DNA from: Cellulomonas hominis
GTDB taxonomy: Bacteria > Actinomycetota > Actinomycetes > Actinomycetales > Cellulomonadaceae
Reading direction: 5' to 3'
DNA: 64,000 nucleotides
Assembly (NCBI RefSeq): GCF_014201095.1
Contig: NZ_JACHDN010000001.1
Span: forward strand, 2,728,001-2,792,000
Both the position numbers and the translations under genes were made by a program. A model generated the notes under the pieces. The model searched no databases, had not been told where the DNA came from, and saw only the letters and a list, made by a program, of their open reading frames with translations. This document shows positions 17,251 through 28,437 of this stretch, piece after piece. Position 1 is the first letter of the stretch; each line of letters opens with the position of its first letter.

Positions 17251-18462
17251 TCACCCCTGGTGCTCGGCCTCCCACGCCGCGGAGGCCGAGCCCGGCGCAC
17301 CGCCGCGCATCTCGACGACGTTCCCGCTCGCGTCGGCGGTGAGCCACGCGTCGCGGTAGTCGTCGTCGACGCTCACCACGACCTGCAGCGGCGCCCCCTC
17401 GTCCGTCGTCGACCGCCGGACGATCACCGTCGGCCCGTCGGCGTCGTCGATCCCGGTGAGCTCCGCGGCCTGGGCGGTGAGCCGCTCCACCACGGACCAG
17501 TCGACCTGGGTGACGTCGAACAGCTCGTCGGGCAGCTCCGCGGGGTCGGGCTGGATCGTCGCCGCCCCGTCGCGGCTCGCGCCGCCGTCGCGCCAGACGA
17601 ACCGGTCGGTGGTCTGCGCGCCGGGGGTCGTCAGGGCCTCGGCCACCGCGTACGTCTGGAACAGCAGCACCTCGGTGAACTGCGTCCCGCCGGCGACCTC
17701 GGCGAGGTCGTCGACCACCTCCCGCGTGCGCACCGCGGGGAAGATGCTCGCCGCCTCGGCGCGGTCCCGGTCCCGCTGGGCGACCGCGTCGCTCAGCGAG
17801 GTGCCCTGCGCGAGCGACGTCACGACGTCCCGCTCGGGCCAGGCGCGCAGCCCGACGCCGGCGAGGAACGCGACCACGAGCAGCACGCCGGGGATCCGCA
17901 GCAGCCCCCGCCGGTCCCGGCCGGGGGCGGGCGGCGCCTCCCACACCGGGGCCTCGGGCATGGTGCGGACCGTGGTGTCCCGCTGGGCGGCGTCCCGCCA
18001 GTCCGCGGGTGCCGGGTCGAGCAGCGCGACCTCCGGCCGGTCGGCGTGCAGCTGGGCGACCACGACCACCGCGCCGCCCTGCAGCACGGGCAGCGACCCG
18101 AGGTTCACCAGCGCGCGGGTGGTCGTGGTGTAGGCGGGGCGGGTGCGCGACGCCACGACGAGGCGGATGTCGCACACGGGCTGGTCGTTGACGGAGCTGC
18201 CCGTCGCGCGGGTCTCGAGCACCCGGGCGAGCGAGATGCGGTTCTCCCGGACGGCGGCCTCGACGTCCTTCTCGCGGGGCGCGCGGACGCCCGCCAGCGT
18301 GGTGCCGATGCTGACGAGGGTGAGCAGGATCGCGCCGACGACGGCCGCGACCGGCACCACCCACGGCAACCCGCCGTCGCCGATCCCGGTCGCCAGGAGG
18401 ACGATCGAGGTCGCGAGGACACCGGACGTGAACGCGAGCAGCAGGCGGAGCACGCCCGCCAT
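17251..18462 (-). CDS. Membrane protein of unknown function
   Basis: 403 residues. Two adjacent membrane segments (about 5-27 and 34-58) form an N-terminal hairpin. A soluble domain of about 125 residues follows, then a third membrane segment near 185-208 (L-L-R-I-P-G-V-L-L-V-V-A-F-L-A-G-V) and a C-terminal domain of about 190 residues. By the positive-inside rule the C-terminal domain is probably outside the cell. I do not recognise the family. It lies 60 nt downstream of the MFS exporter gene on the same strand and may share its transcript. Confidence 0.7.
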   Translation of the reverse strand: MAGVLRLLLAFTSGVLATSIVLLATGIGDGGLPWVVPVAAVVGAILLTLVSIGTTLAGVRAPREKDVEAAVRENRISLARVLETRATGSSVNDQPVCDIRLVVASRTRPAYTTTTRALVNLGSLPVLQGGAVVVVAQLHADRPEVALLDPAPADWRDAAQRDTTVRTMPEAPVWEAPPAPGRDRRGLLRIPGVLLVVAFLAGVGLRAWPERDVVTSLAQGTSLSDAVAQRDRDRAEAASIFPAVRTREVVDDLAEVAGGTQFTEVLLFQTYAVAEALTTPGAQTTDRFVWRDGGASRDGAATIQPDPAELPDELFDVTQVDWSVVERLTAQAAELTGIDDADGPTVIVRRSTTDEGAPLQVVVSVDDDYRDAWLTADASGNVVEMRGGAPGSASAAWEAEHQG

Positions 18463-18522
18463 CGTGCACCGCGGGGACAGGTCGGGCCAAACCGCCCGGC
18501 GCGTCGCTGACGTGCGGGAACG

Positions 18523-19851
18523 TCACTCCTGCGCGGGCGCCCCCGGCAGGTCCCGCATCCGGACGAGCGGCGACAGCAGCACCGGCAGCGCCGCGAGCAC
18601 GCACCCGGCGGCCGCGGTCCAGAGCGTCGGCAGCACGCCCCAGGTGTGCCCCAGCCACCCGCCGAGCAGCCCCCCGATCGGCGTCGTGCCCCAGACGATG
18701 AACCGCACGGAGGCGTTCATCCGGCCGAGCAGCGGCGGCGGGCAGACGCGCTGCCGGAAGCTCACCTGCGCGACGTTGTAGACCACGACGACGGAGAAGA
18801 ACAGCATGCCGCCGACGATCAGGGTGGCCTGCGGCGGCACCGGCAGCACGGCGGCCAGCGGGGTGAGCAGCGCGCCCGGGGCGAACCCGAGGGCGGCGAG
18901 GGGGATGATCCGGCCCTCGCCGATCCACCGCACCAGCCGGTCGGACGCCAGGGCGCCGAGGAGTCCGCCGATCGCCGACGCGGACAGCACCGTCCCGTAC
19001 GCGGCCTCGTCCAGCCCGAGGTCGCGCAGGGCGTACAGGACCATGAGGGCGCCCGACATCGCGCCGAACAGGTTGCCGATCGCCGTGCACGCCACGATGC
19101 GGCGCAGCAGCGGCTGGTGCACGACGAACCGGAGCCCCTCGGCGATCTCCTCCGTGAGCGGCCGGCGGTGCTCGGCGGGCGGCAGCGCCTCGACCTGCCG
19201 GATCCGCCCGACGGCGAGCGCCGACACGAGGTAGGTCACGGCGTTCACCGCGATGACCAGGGGAGCCGCCACGACCCGGAGCAGGGCGCCGCCCAGGGCC
19301 GGCGCGGCGACCTGCGCGACCGACTGCGTCGCCTGCAGCTTCGCGTTGCCCTCGCCGATGTGCTCCAGGCCGACGAGCCCGGGGACGTACGACTGGTGCG
19401 CCACGTCGAAGAACACCGTCGCGACGCTGAGCACGAGCGCCCCCGCGTACAGCACCGGCATCGAGGCGTGGCCGGTCAGGGCGAGCAGCACGACGACGGC
19501 GAGCGTCACGGCCCGCACCAGGTCGGCCGCGATGAGCACGCGGCGCTTGCGCATCCGGTCGACCCAGGCACCGGTCGGCAGGCCGATGACCAGGAACGCG
19601 GCGGTCTCGGCCGCGGTGAGCAGGCCCATCTCCCACTCGCTCGCGCCCAGGTCGCGCACGGCGAGCACCGGCAGGGCGATGCCCGTGAGCTGGGCGCCGA
19701 GCTGGCCGAACGCGTCGCCGACCCAGAGCCGGCGGAAGTCGGGGTGCCGGGCGAGCGACCGGCGGTGCGGCGGTGGCGCGACCGGGGCGGCCGGCGCGAG
19801 CGCGGCGGCGACGCCGTCGGTGGGCGGGCCCGAGGGCCCGGGGGTGGTCAT
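18523..19851 (-). CDS. MFS transporter (efflux type)
   Basis: 442 residues with about 12 hydrophobic segments. The first cytoplasmic loop reads G-A-W-V-D-R-M-R-K-R-R-V, the MFS motif A position, and the N-terminal region resembles the macrolide/enterobactin exporter branch (MefA/EntS-like). The ATG is preceded by CATCCT six bases upstream, so the transcript may be leaderless. It is divergent from an ArsR-type regulator with a perfect palindrome in between, which suggests single-target control by that regulator. The exported substrate is unknown. Confidence 0.85.
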   Translation of the reverse strand: MTTPGPSGPPTDGVAAALAPAAPVAPPPHRRSLARHPDFRRLWVGDAFGQLGAQLTGIALPVLAVRDLGASEWEMGLLTAAETAAFLVIGLPTGAWVDRMRKRRVLIAADLVRAVTLAVVVLLALTGHASMPVLYAGALVLSVATVFFDVAHQSYVPGLVGLEHIGEGNAKLQATQSVAQVAAPALGGALLRVVAAPLVIAVNAVTYLVSALAVGRIRQVEALPPAEHRRPLTEEIAEGLRFVVHQPLLRRIVACTAIGNLFGAMSGALMVLYALRDLGLDEAAYGTVLSASAIGGLLGALASDRLVRWIGEGRIIPLAALGFAPGALLTPLAAVLPVPPQATLIVGGMLFFSVVVVYNVAQVSFRQRVCPPPLLGRMNASVRFIVWGTTPIGGLLGGWLGHTWGVLPTLWTAAAGCVLAALPVLLSPLVRMRDLPGAPAQE

Positions 19852-19868
19852 GCACCCAGGATGTCGCG

Positions 19869-19892
19869 ACTGATTGGGAAATGTCAATCAGT
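19869..19892. promoter_or_regulatory. Operator palindrome between MFS and ArsR-type genes
   Basis: A perfect 8-bp inverted repeat, ACTGATTG-n8-CAATCAGT, lies in the 56-nt divergent region. On the plus strand it ends three bases before the regulator's -10 (TACGAT, 19896-19901). On the minus strand it sits just upstream of the MFS -10 (CATCCT, 19863-19858). Binding there would block both promoters. Confidence 0.75.
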
Positions 19893-19907
19893 GGCTACGA
19901 TGGGGCC

Positions 19908-20429
19908 GTGCCCGATGCCGACCCCGACCCCACCGCCGACCTCGACGCCGACGCCCGCGCGCTCGCCTCGGCGGTCCGGCTGCGCATCCTGCGGCTGTGC
20001 ATCGACGAGTCCCTCACCAACCGGGAGATCGCCGACCGCCTCGGTCGCAACCCGGCCACCGTGCTGCACCACGTCCGCACCCTGGTCGACCGGGGGTTCC
20101 TGGCGGCCGAGCCGGTCCGGCGCGGCGCCCGGGGCTCCCGGGAGGTGCCGTACCGCGCGACGAAGAAGTCCTGGCGGGCGCCGGACTTCCCCGGCAAGTG
20201 GCAGATCATGGCGAGCACGTTCCTCGAGGAGCTGCACGAGGCCGACCCGGACACCGTCCGGATGGCGCGTCTCGGCGTGCGGCTCAGCGCGGCCGAGCAC
20301 CAGGAGCTCACGGCGCGGGTGGACGCGTTCTTCGAGGAGCTGGCGCAGCGCCCCCCGACGCCGGGCGGGCGGCCGTACTCGGTGCTGTTCGCGCTGCACG
20401 AGGACACCGCCCGCCTGCCCCGGGCCTGA
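19908..20429 (+). CDS. ArsR/winged-helix transcriptional regulator
   Basis: 173 residues. A winged-helix domain occupies about residues 15-90 (A-V-R-L-R-I-L-R-L, then N-R-E-I-A-D-R-L-G-R-N-P-A-T-V-L-H-H as recognition helix) and a helical C-terminal region follows. No metal-binding cysteine pair is present, so it is unlikely to be a metal sensor. The GTG at 19908 was chosen because TACGAT ends 6 nt upstream, a leaderless arrangement, and because the operator would otherwise fall inside the coding region (an ATG at 19881 is also in frame). It probably represses the divergent MFS gene. Confidence 0.85.
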   Translation: MPDADPDPTADLDADARALASAVRLRILRLCIDESLTNREIADRLGRNPATVLHHVRTLVDRGFLAAEPVRRGARGSREVPYRATKKSWRAPDFPGKWQIMASTFLEELHEADPDTVRMARLGVRLSAAEHQELTARVDAFFEELAQRPPTPGGRPYSVLFALHEDTARLPRA

Positions 20430-20432
20430 GGC

Positions 20433-21635
20433 TCAGTACCGGATCGCGTCGATCACCTTCACCCGCACCGCCCACAGCGCGGGCAGCAGCCCCGCCAGCG
20501 CGCCCACGCCGGCGGCGCACGCGAGCCCGGTGAGCGCGGCGGACACCGGGAACGCGGGGACGTCCTGCAGCGGCATCCCGAGCGCCCGCTCGATCGGCAG
20601 GTTGTCCAGCAGCACCACGGCCAGCGCCACGCCGATCGCCCCCGCCACCAGCGTCGCGACCACCGACTCCAGCAGCACGCCGAAGAACACCCGGGACGAC
20701 GTGGCCCCGAACGACCGGCGGATGCCGATCTCCCGGATGCGCTGGCGCACCGTCACCAGGGCGATGTTGAGCAGGCCGAGCCCGCCGAGCAGCAGCGCGA
20801 AGCCGCTGACCGCGACGATGACCCAGCGCGCCGCGGAGTCGAGCACGCTCGCGCTGTTCTGCGGCACGTAGGCGTCGACCTGCCACCCCGGCAGCTCCGC
20901 GCGCAGGTCGGCCGAGGCCCGCTCGCGCAGCGCGTCGGCGTCGCCGGGCGGCACCCACAGCTCGAGCGACGGGTTGAGCGCCCCGCTGGCCCAGGGGTCG
21001 AGGGCCAGACCCCACCGGTCGGCCTGGTCGAACAGCACGGTGAACGCCGGCTCCTGGCCCTCCCACTCGTCCGGCACCACCCCGATGACCTCGGCGGTCA
21101 CCGCCTGCCGGCCCTGCAGCACGACGGTCGGGTGGCCGGACACGTCCTCGGCGCCGAGCGCGTCGAGGAACGCCTCGTTCACCACCAGGGTCGGCGCCAT
21201 CCGCTCCACGTCGGAGTCGGCGAACCAGCGGCCCTCGCCGGGCTGGATGCGGTGGATGGTCCCGTAGTCGACGTCCACGAACCGGCCCTGCAGCAGCCGC
21301 GCGCCGCCGGGGAGCTCGGCCGCGACCTGCCCCCAGGCGCTCCGCGTCGCGTAGGTGACCGCGTACCGCTCGGCGACGTCGAGCATCGCCGCCGAGGACC
21401 GGGCCGCGTCGGGCGTCCCCGTCATCGGGTAGGCGGACAGGGTGAGGGTCGTCTCCCGGCCGCTGGACCGCTCGGTCTGCTCCCGCATCGCCTGGCTGAG
21501 CATCTCGACCGCGGCGGTGATGCCGGTGATCGCGGTGACCGCGACGGCGACGCCGATCAGCGAGAGCAGGACCCGCAGCTTGTGGACGCGCAGCTCGTCC
21601 CAGGCCTCGACGAGCGCCCCCGCGATGCCGGTCAC
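20433..21635 (-). CDS. MacB-like ABC transporter permease (FtsX domain)
   Basis: 400 residues. An N-terminal membrane helix (about 25-45) is followed by a large extracytoplasmic MacB-type core domain (about 50-265). Three C-terminal helices follow, with the FtsX signature R-Q-R-I-R-E-I-G-I-R-R-S-F-G-A-T near residue 305. MacB permeases do not move substrate through the membrane but drive an adaptor mechanically. Its GTG start overlaps the ATPase stop (GTGA). It is the last gene of an adaptor-ATPase-permease operon. In a Gram-positive envelope the likely job is extrusion of peptides or envelope stress compounds. Confidence 0.88.
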   Translation of the reverse strand: MTGIAGALVEAWDELRVHKLRVLLSLIGVAVAVTAITGITAAVEMLSQAMREQTERSSGRETTLTLSAYPMTGTPDAARSSAAMLDVAERYAVTYATRSAWGQVAAELPGGARLLQGRFVDVDYGTIHRIQPGEGRWFADSDVERMAPTLVVNEAFLDALGAEDVSGHPTVVLQGRQAVTAEVIGVVPDEWEGQEPAFTVLFDQADRWGLALDPWASGALNPSLELWVPPGDADALRERASADLRAELPGWQVDAYVPQNSASVLDSAARWVIVAVSGFALLLGGLGLLNIALVTVRQRIREIGIRRSFGATSSRVFFGVLLESVVATLVAGAIGVALAVVLLDNLPIERALGMPLQDVPAFPVSAALTGLACAAGVGALAGLLPALWAVRVKVIDAIRY

Positions 21636-22429
21636 GCGGCACCCCCGGCGGGCCCGGCCGCGGCGACCGCGGCGTCCGTGCTCGCGCCGAGCGTGGGCAC
21701 GTCGCCCACCCACTCGGCGAGCGACCCCGGGCGGTCCGGCGCGACCAGCGTCACTGGGACCAGCACGCCGTCGGCGAGCCGGTAGTGCCGGCCGGATCGC
21801 GCGGCGACCGCGAGGTCGTGCGTGATCGTGACGAGGGCCGCCCCGGACTCGCGGGCGATCTCGTCGAGGAGGGACATCACCTCGGTGCCGGTGTCGACGT
21901 CCAGCGCGCCGGTCGGCTCGTCGGCGAGGATCACCCGCGGCCGGCGGACCAGCGCCCGCGCGATCGCGACGCGCTGCTGCTCGCCGCCCGACAACCGGTC
22001 CGGCATGTCCTCCAGCCGGTCGCCCAGGCCGACGCGGTCCAGCATCTCCGCGGCCAGGCGCGCGCGGGACCAGAACTGGCGCCCCCGGGCGTACAGCAGC
22101 GGCGCCGCGACGTTCTCCAGCACCGTGCGGCCGGTGAGCAGGTTGAACTGCTGGAACACGAAGCCGAAGGAGTCCCCGCGCAGCCGCGACCGCCGCCGCC
22201 CGGAGATCCGCCGCGTGGAGGCGCCGTCGAGCAGGTACTCGCCGTCGGTGGGGGAGTCCAGCAGCCCCAGGATGTTGAGCAGCGTCGACTTGCCGGTGCC
22301 GGAGCGCCCGACGACGGCGACGTGCTCGCCCGCGTCCACGCTGAGCGTGACGCCGCGCAGGATGTGCAGCACCCGGTCGTCGGCCAGGCGCACGGACCGG
22401 GTGACGTCGGTCAGCTCGAGGAGGCTCAT
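21632..22429 (-). CDS. MacB/LolD-type ABC transporter ATP-binding protein
   Basis: 265 residues. Walker A is G-R-S-G-T-G-K-S-T, the Q-loop is V-F-Q-Q-F-N-L-L, the signature is L-S-G-G-E-Q-Q-R-V-A-I-A-R-A and Walker B is V-I-L-A-D-E-P-T-G-A-L-D. These fit the MacB/LolD/FtsE class. About 35 residues rich in Ala and Pro extend past the usual end. The ATG overlaps the stop of the adaptor gene (ATGA), and its own stop overlaps the permease start, so all three subunits are translationally chained. Confidence 0.92.
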   Translation of the reverse strand: MSLLELTDVTRSVRLADDRVLHILRGVTLSVDAGEHVAVVGRSGTGKSTLLNILGLLDSPTDGEYLLDGASTRRISGRRRSRLRGDSFGFVFQQFNLLTGRTVLENVAAPLLYARGRQFWSRARLAAEMLDRVGLGDRLEDMPDRLSGGEQQRVAIARALVRRPRVILADEPTGALDVDTGTEVMSLLDEIARESGAALVTITHDLAVAARSGRHYRLADGVLVPVTLVAPDRPGSLAEWVGDVPTLGASTDAAVAAAGPAGGAA

Positions 22430-23457
22430 CCGCCGCACACGCTCGGGTCGGAGGTGGCGGGGTCGGTGCAGTCGACGGCGCCGAGATCGGTCACGGGCGC
22501 GTACTCCAGCACGGTGTCGCCCTCCGCGAGGCCCTCGGTGACCTGGACCTGCTGCCCGTCGGTGAGCCCGAGCGCGACGGCGCGCTGCTCGGTCGCCCCG
22601 TCGTCGCCGACCACCCAGACGTTGCCGTTCTGCACGGATCCCTGGACGGCGGTCACCGGTACGAGCACCGCGCCCTCCGCGGAGCCGTTGACGATCTCGA
22701 TGTCGGCGCCGAGCCCGGCGAACGCGGTGACCCCGGCCGGGATGGCGCAGCTGACGGTCCCGGACGTCGTGGTCCCGCTGCCCTCCGGCTGCTCGGCGGA
22801 CGCGTCCTGGTCCTGCGCGGCCGCGCCGATGCGCAGGCCGGTGCAGGTGAAGGGGGCCGGACCGCCCTTGAGAGTCACCGTGGCCTCGCCCGGCGCGCCG
22901 ATCAGCCGGTACTGCTGGTCCGGGGTGAGCGTGCCCTGGACGGACAGGGTGCCCGGGGCGACCGTGCCGACCGCGTCGCCGACCGAGACGACCTGGTCCT
23001 TGAGCACGGACACGTGCACGACACCCGCCGTCCCGGCCCTGACCGTCTGGGTGACGACCTTCGGCTTGTTCTCCGTCACCGTCTGCACCCCGGTCTCGGG
23101 GTCGGTGGTCACCGTCGGGTCGACCGGCGTCTCCGAGCGGATCTCGAGGACGGGGGTGTCCGCCGCGACCGCCTGGCCCTCCTCGGCGAGCAGCCGGTGC
23201 ACGGTGCCGGCGAGGGTCGCGCGGACCTGCCGCGCCGGGTCGGCCACCACCGAGGCGGTGACGTCCACGGTGTTGGTCACGCTGCCGAGCGCCGCGGCGA
23301 CCTGCGGCTCGACGAGCTCGGCGGACGGCTGCAGCGCCTCGCCGGGCTGCGTGACGCGGTCGGCGCCGGCGAACGCGATCTTGGCGAGCGCGACGGCGAT
23401 GACCGCCCACAGGACGATGCGGATCGTGGGGAAGACGATCCGGCGGGTGACGCCCAC
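22426..23457 (-). CDS. Membrane-anchored adaptor (MacA/HlyD-like)
   Basis: 343 residues. An N-terminal signal-anchor (residues 5-30) is followed by a split lipoyl/barrel adaptor: the A-T-L-A-G-T-V-H-R-L-L-A-E-E-G-Q-A-V-A-A-D half and the R-A-G-T-A-G-V-V-H-V half flank a short insert. The long coiled-coil hairpin of Gram-negative MacA is absent, as expected without an outer membrane. A cysteine pair near the C-terminus (V-D-C-T-D, S-V-C-G-G) may form a disulphide. AAGGAGG precedes the GTG start. It opens the three-gene operon. Confidence 0.8.
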   Translation of the reverse strand: MGVTRRIVFPTIRIVLWAVIAVALAKIAFAGADRVTQPGEALQPSAELVEPQVAAALGSVTNTVDVTASVVADPARQVRATLAGTVHRLLAEEGQAVAADTPVLEIRSETPVDPTVTTDPETGVQTVTENKPKVVTQTVRAGTAGVVHVSVLKDQVVSVGDAVGTVAPGTLSVQGTLTPDQQYRLIGAPGEATVTLKGGPAPFTCTGLRIGAAAQDQDASAEQPEGSGTTTSGTVSCAIPAGVTAFAGLGADIEIVNGSAEGAVLVPVTAVQGSVQNGNVWVVGDDGATEQRAVALGLTDGQQVQVTEGLAEGDTVLEYAPVTDLGAVDCTDPATSDPSVCGG

Positions 23458-23640
23458 GGCCCCCTCCTTCGGGGTCTGTGCGCCCGGACCTCTCCGCCGC
23501 GCGCTATCTTGCGCCGAACGCTACTACGCAGAACGCACTACCGGCGCCGGTTCCGCGTCGCGTCGTGGGGCTGGGCGTCGAGGTCACCCGGTTGCCGCGT
23601 CGAGGCGCCGGCGGGCCCGCCCGTCCGATGGGGACGTGCG

Positions 23641-23699
23641 CGCGGTGGACCACTCGGACGGACGCGCGCGGGCGTGCCCGTCGGAGTGGATCCACCGCG
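23641..23699 (-). terminator. Long inverted repeat downstream of galK
   Basis: Positions 23641-23661 pair with 23678-23699 in a 21-22 bp stem with about two interruptions and a 16-nt G/C-rich loop. It begins 46 nt past the galK stop codon and is the likely end of the deoR-galT-galK transcript. The remainder of 23458-23744 carries the promoter side of the adaptor operon and no credible gene. Confidence 0.6.
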
Positions 23700-23744
23700 A
23701 ACCGGTGGGCTCGGCCGCGACGCGCCGGGAGCAGCGGCGCGGGG

Positions 23745-26212
<2,468 letters not shown>

Positions 26213-26216
26213 GCGG

Positions 26217-27026
26217 TCAGGTCTCCTTCGACAGGGCGGGGGTCGGGACGAGCAGGGTGCAGCCGGCGTCGGCCAGGACGGCGCGCGCGGGCCCGGGCAG
26301 GCCGTCGTCGCTCACGAGGACGTCGACGTCGGTCAGCGGGGCGATCCGCGCGAGCCCGACGACGCCCCACTTGGTGTGGTCGGCGAGCACGGTCACCGCG
26401 GCGGCGCACGCCAGCAGCGCCCGGTCGGTGGCCGCCTCGGCGAGGTTCGGGGTCATGAGGCCGGACTCGTCCAGCCCGTGCACCCCGAGGAACAGCCGGT
26501 CGACCCGCAGCGTCGTCAGCGCGGTGTCCGCGACCGGCCCGACGAGCGCGTCCGACGGGGTGCGGCTGCCGCCGGTGAGGATGACGTCCAGCGGCCCGGC
26601 GCCGGGGGCGGCGCGGTGCAGCGTCTGCGCGACGGGCAGCGAGTTGGTGACGACGGTCAGCGGGCGCAGGGCGGGGTCGGCGGCGATCCGCTGCGCGAGC
26701 AGGTGCGTGGTGGTGCCGCCGGACAGCGCGACCGCCTGGCCGGGCTCGACGGTCGCGGCGGCGAGGAGGGCGATGGCCTCCTTCTCGCCGGTCGACCAGG
26801 TGGACTTCGCCTCGAAGCCCGGCTCGTCCGTGGGGCGGCCGGCGGCGTCCGGGGCGACCGCGCCGCCGTGCACCCGGCGCACCAGCCCCGCGCGGTCGAG
26901 CTCGGTGATGTCGCGGCGCACGGTCATCTCGGAGACGTCGAGGCGCTCCACCAGGTCGGCGACGCGGACGGCGCCGTGGGCGCGCACCTCCGCGAGGATG
27001 CGGTCCTGCCGTTGACTCGCGAGCAC
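26217..27026 (-). CDS. DeoR-family regulator of the gal operon
   Basis: 269 residues. The N-terminal helix-turn-helix (Q-R-Q-D-R-I-L-A-E-V, then V-S-E-M-T-V-R-R-D-I-T-E-L) and the C-terminal phosphosugar-binding domain (L-S-G-G-T-T-T-H, V-V-T-N-S-L-P-V-A, L-A-D-H-T-K-W-G) are complete. The GTG at 27026 was chosen because GATACT (27038-27033) ends 6 nt upstream and because V-L-A-S-Q-R-Q-D-R matches the family start; a GTG at 27044 is in frame. Upstream, GGTT-containing direct repeats about 11 bp apart (near 27041-27060) may be its operator. It precedes galT by 4 nt and should repress the operon in the absence of a galactose-derived signal. Confidence 0.88.
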   Translation of the reverse strand: MLASQRQDRILAEVRAHGAVRVADLVERLDVSEMTVRRDITELDRAGLVRRVHGGAVAPDAAGRPTDEPGFEAKSTWSTGEKEAIALLAAATVEPGQAVALSGGTTTHLLAQRIAADPALRPLTVVTNSLPVAQTLHRAAPGAGPLDVILTGGSRTPSDALVGPVADTALTTLRVDRLFLGVHGLDESGLMTPNLAEAATDRALLACAAAVTVLADHTKWGVVGLARIAPLTDVDVLVSDDGLPGPARAVLADAGCTLLVPTPALSKET

Positions 27027-27204
27027 CCCGACAGTATCCACCACAACCGCACACGAACCAACACCGGGGCACCGTGCCGCGCGCTGCCCGCTTCGCCTGC
27101 GCGCTGCCCGCGCGTCGCCGAGACGGCACGATCCGACTGTCCCGCCGGTTCGGGAGGGCGCGGATCCTGCAGTCTCGGCCCGGTCAGCCGTGCAGCGCGT
27201 CGGG

Positions 27205-28371
27205 TCAGCGGCCCACCGGGGTCAGGCCCAGCGACTTGCCCGCCAGGCCGCGGGAGCGGCCGGCCAGGGAGCGGGCCACCTCGCGCAGCGCGGTCGCCGC
27301 GGGGGAGCCGGGGTCCGTGAGGACCACGGGCGTCCCGCCGTCGCCGGCCTCGCGCAGCCGGATGTCCAGCGGCACCTGGCCGAGCACGGGCACCGCGGTG
27401 CCGGTCGACCGGGACAGGCCCTCGGCCACCCGCGCGCCGCCGCCGGAGCCGAACAGCTCCAGCCGGGTGCCGTCGGGCTGCTCCAGCCACGCCATGTTCT
27501 CCACGACCCCGACGACGCCCTGGCGGGTCTGGGTCGCGATCGACCCGGCGCGCTCGGCGACCTCCGCGGCCGCGACCTGCGGGGTCGTCACCACGACGAT
27601 CTCCGACCCCGGCAGCAGCTGCGCCACGGAGATCGCGATGTCGCCGGTCCCGGGCGGCAGGTCCAGCAGCAGCACGTCGAGGTCGCCCCAGAAGACGTCC
27701 GCGAGGAACTGCTGCAGCGCGCGGTGCAGCATCGGCCCGCGCCACACCACGGGCTGGCCCGGCGGGACGAACATGCCGATCGAGATGACCTTGACCTCGT
27801 GCGCGATCGGCGGCAGCAGCATCTCGTCCACCCGCGTGGGCGGCTGGGTGACGCCGAGCATCCGGGGGATCGAGAAGCCGTAGATGTCCGCGTCGACGAC
27901 GCCGACCCGCAGCCCGTCGGCCGCCATCGCGACCGCGAGGTTCGCGGTGACCGACGACTTGCCGACGCCGCCCTTGCCGGAGGCGATCGCGAACACCTTG
28001 GTCAGCGACGTGGGCTTGCTGAACGGGATCTCGGGCTCGGGACCGCCGCGCAGGCGCTCGGTGAGCGCGGCGCGCTGCTCCGGGCTCATGACGCCGAGCG
28101 CCATCCGGACCTCCGCGACGCCCTCGACGGACTCGACCGCGGCCGTGACGTCCTTCGTGATCGTGTCGCGCAGCGGGCAGCCGGCCGTCGTGAGGTCGAT
28201 GCCGACGGTGACCCGCGCGCCCTCGGGGAGCGAGGTGTCGACGTCCACCGAGCGGACCATGCCCAGGTCCGTGATCGGGCGGCGGATCTCCGGGTCGACC
28301 ACCCGGGTCAGGGCCTCGCGCACGGCGGCGGCGACGGCCTCGGGATCACGGGGGTCCAGGGCGGGCGGCAT
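27205..28371 (-). CDS. mrp: Mrp/ApbC-family ATP-binding iron-sulfur carrier
   Basis: 388 residues. An N-terminal MIP18/DUF59 domain (about 8-100, single Cys at 65 in T-A-G-C-P-L) precedes a ParA-like P-loop ATPase (S-G-K-G-G-V-G-K-S-S at 131-140; D-L-P-P-G-T-G-D near 245). Such proteins hold and transfer Fe-S clusters. The CxxC pair found after V-E-N-M in many Mrp proteins is replaced by Leu-Glu-Gln-Pro, as I recall for other actinobacterial homologues. The start at 28371 is supported by TACGAT (28384-28379) seven bases upstream; a Met at 28380 is possible but would overlap that element. Confidence 0.88.
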   Translation of the reverse strand: MPPALDPRDPEAVAAAVREALTRVVDPEIRRPITDLGMVRSVDVDTSLPEGARVTVGIDLTTAGCPLRDTITKDVTAAVESVEGVAEVRMALGVMSPEQRAALTERLRGGPEPEIPFSKPTSLTKVFAIASGKGGVGKSSVTANLAVAMAADGLRVGVVDADIYGFSIPRMLGVTQPPTRVDEMLLPPIAHEVKVISIGMFVPPGQPVVWRGPMLHRALQQFLADVFWGDLDVLLLDLPPGTGDIAISVAQLLPGSEIVVVTTPQVAAAEVAERAGSIATQTRQGVVGVVENMAWLEQPDGTRLELFGSGGGARVAEGLSRSTGTAVPVLGQVPLDIRLREAGDGGTPVVLTDPGSPAATALREVARSLAGRSRGLAGKSLGLTPVGR

Positions 28372-28437
28372 GCCGTCCATCGTAGGTCCGCCCGCGGGGG
28401 ACCCCCGCCGCCGGGGCGCGCTGCCGCGGTGCGACGG

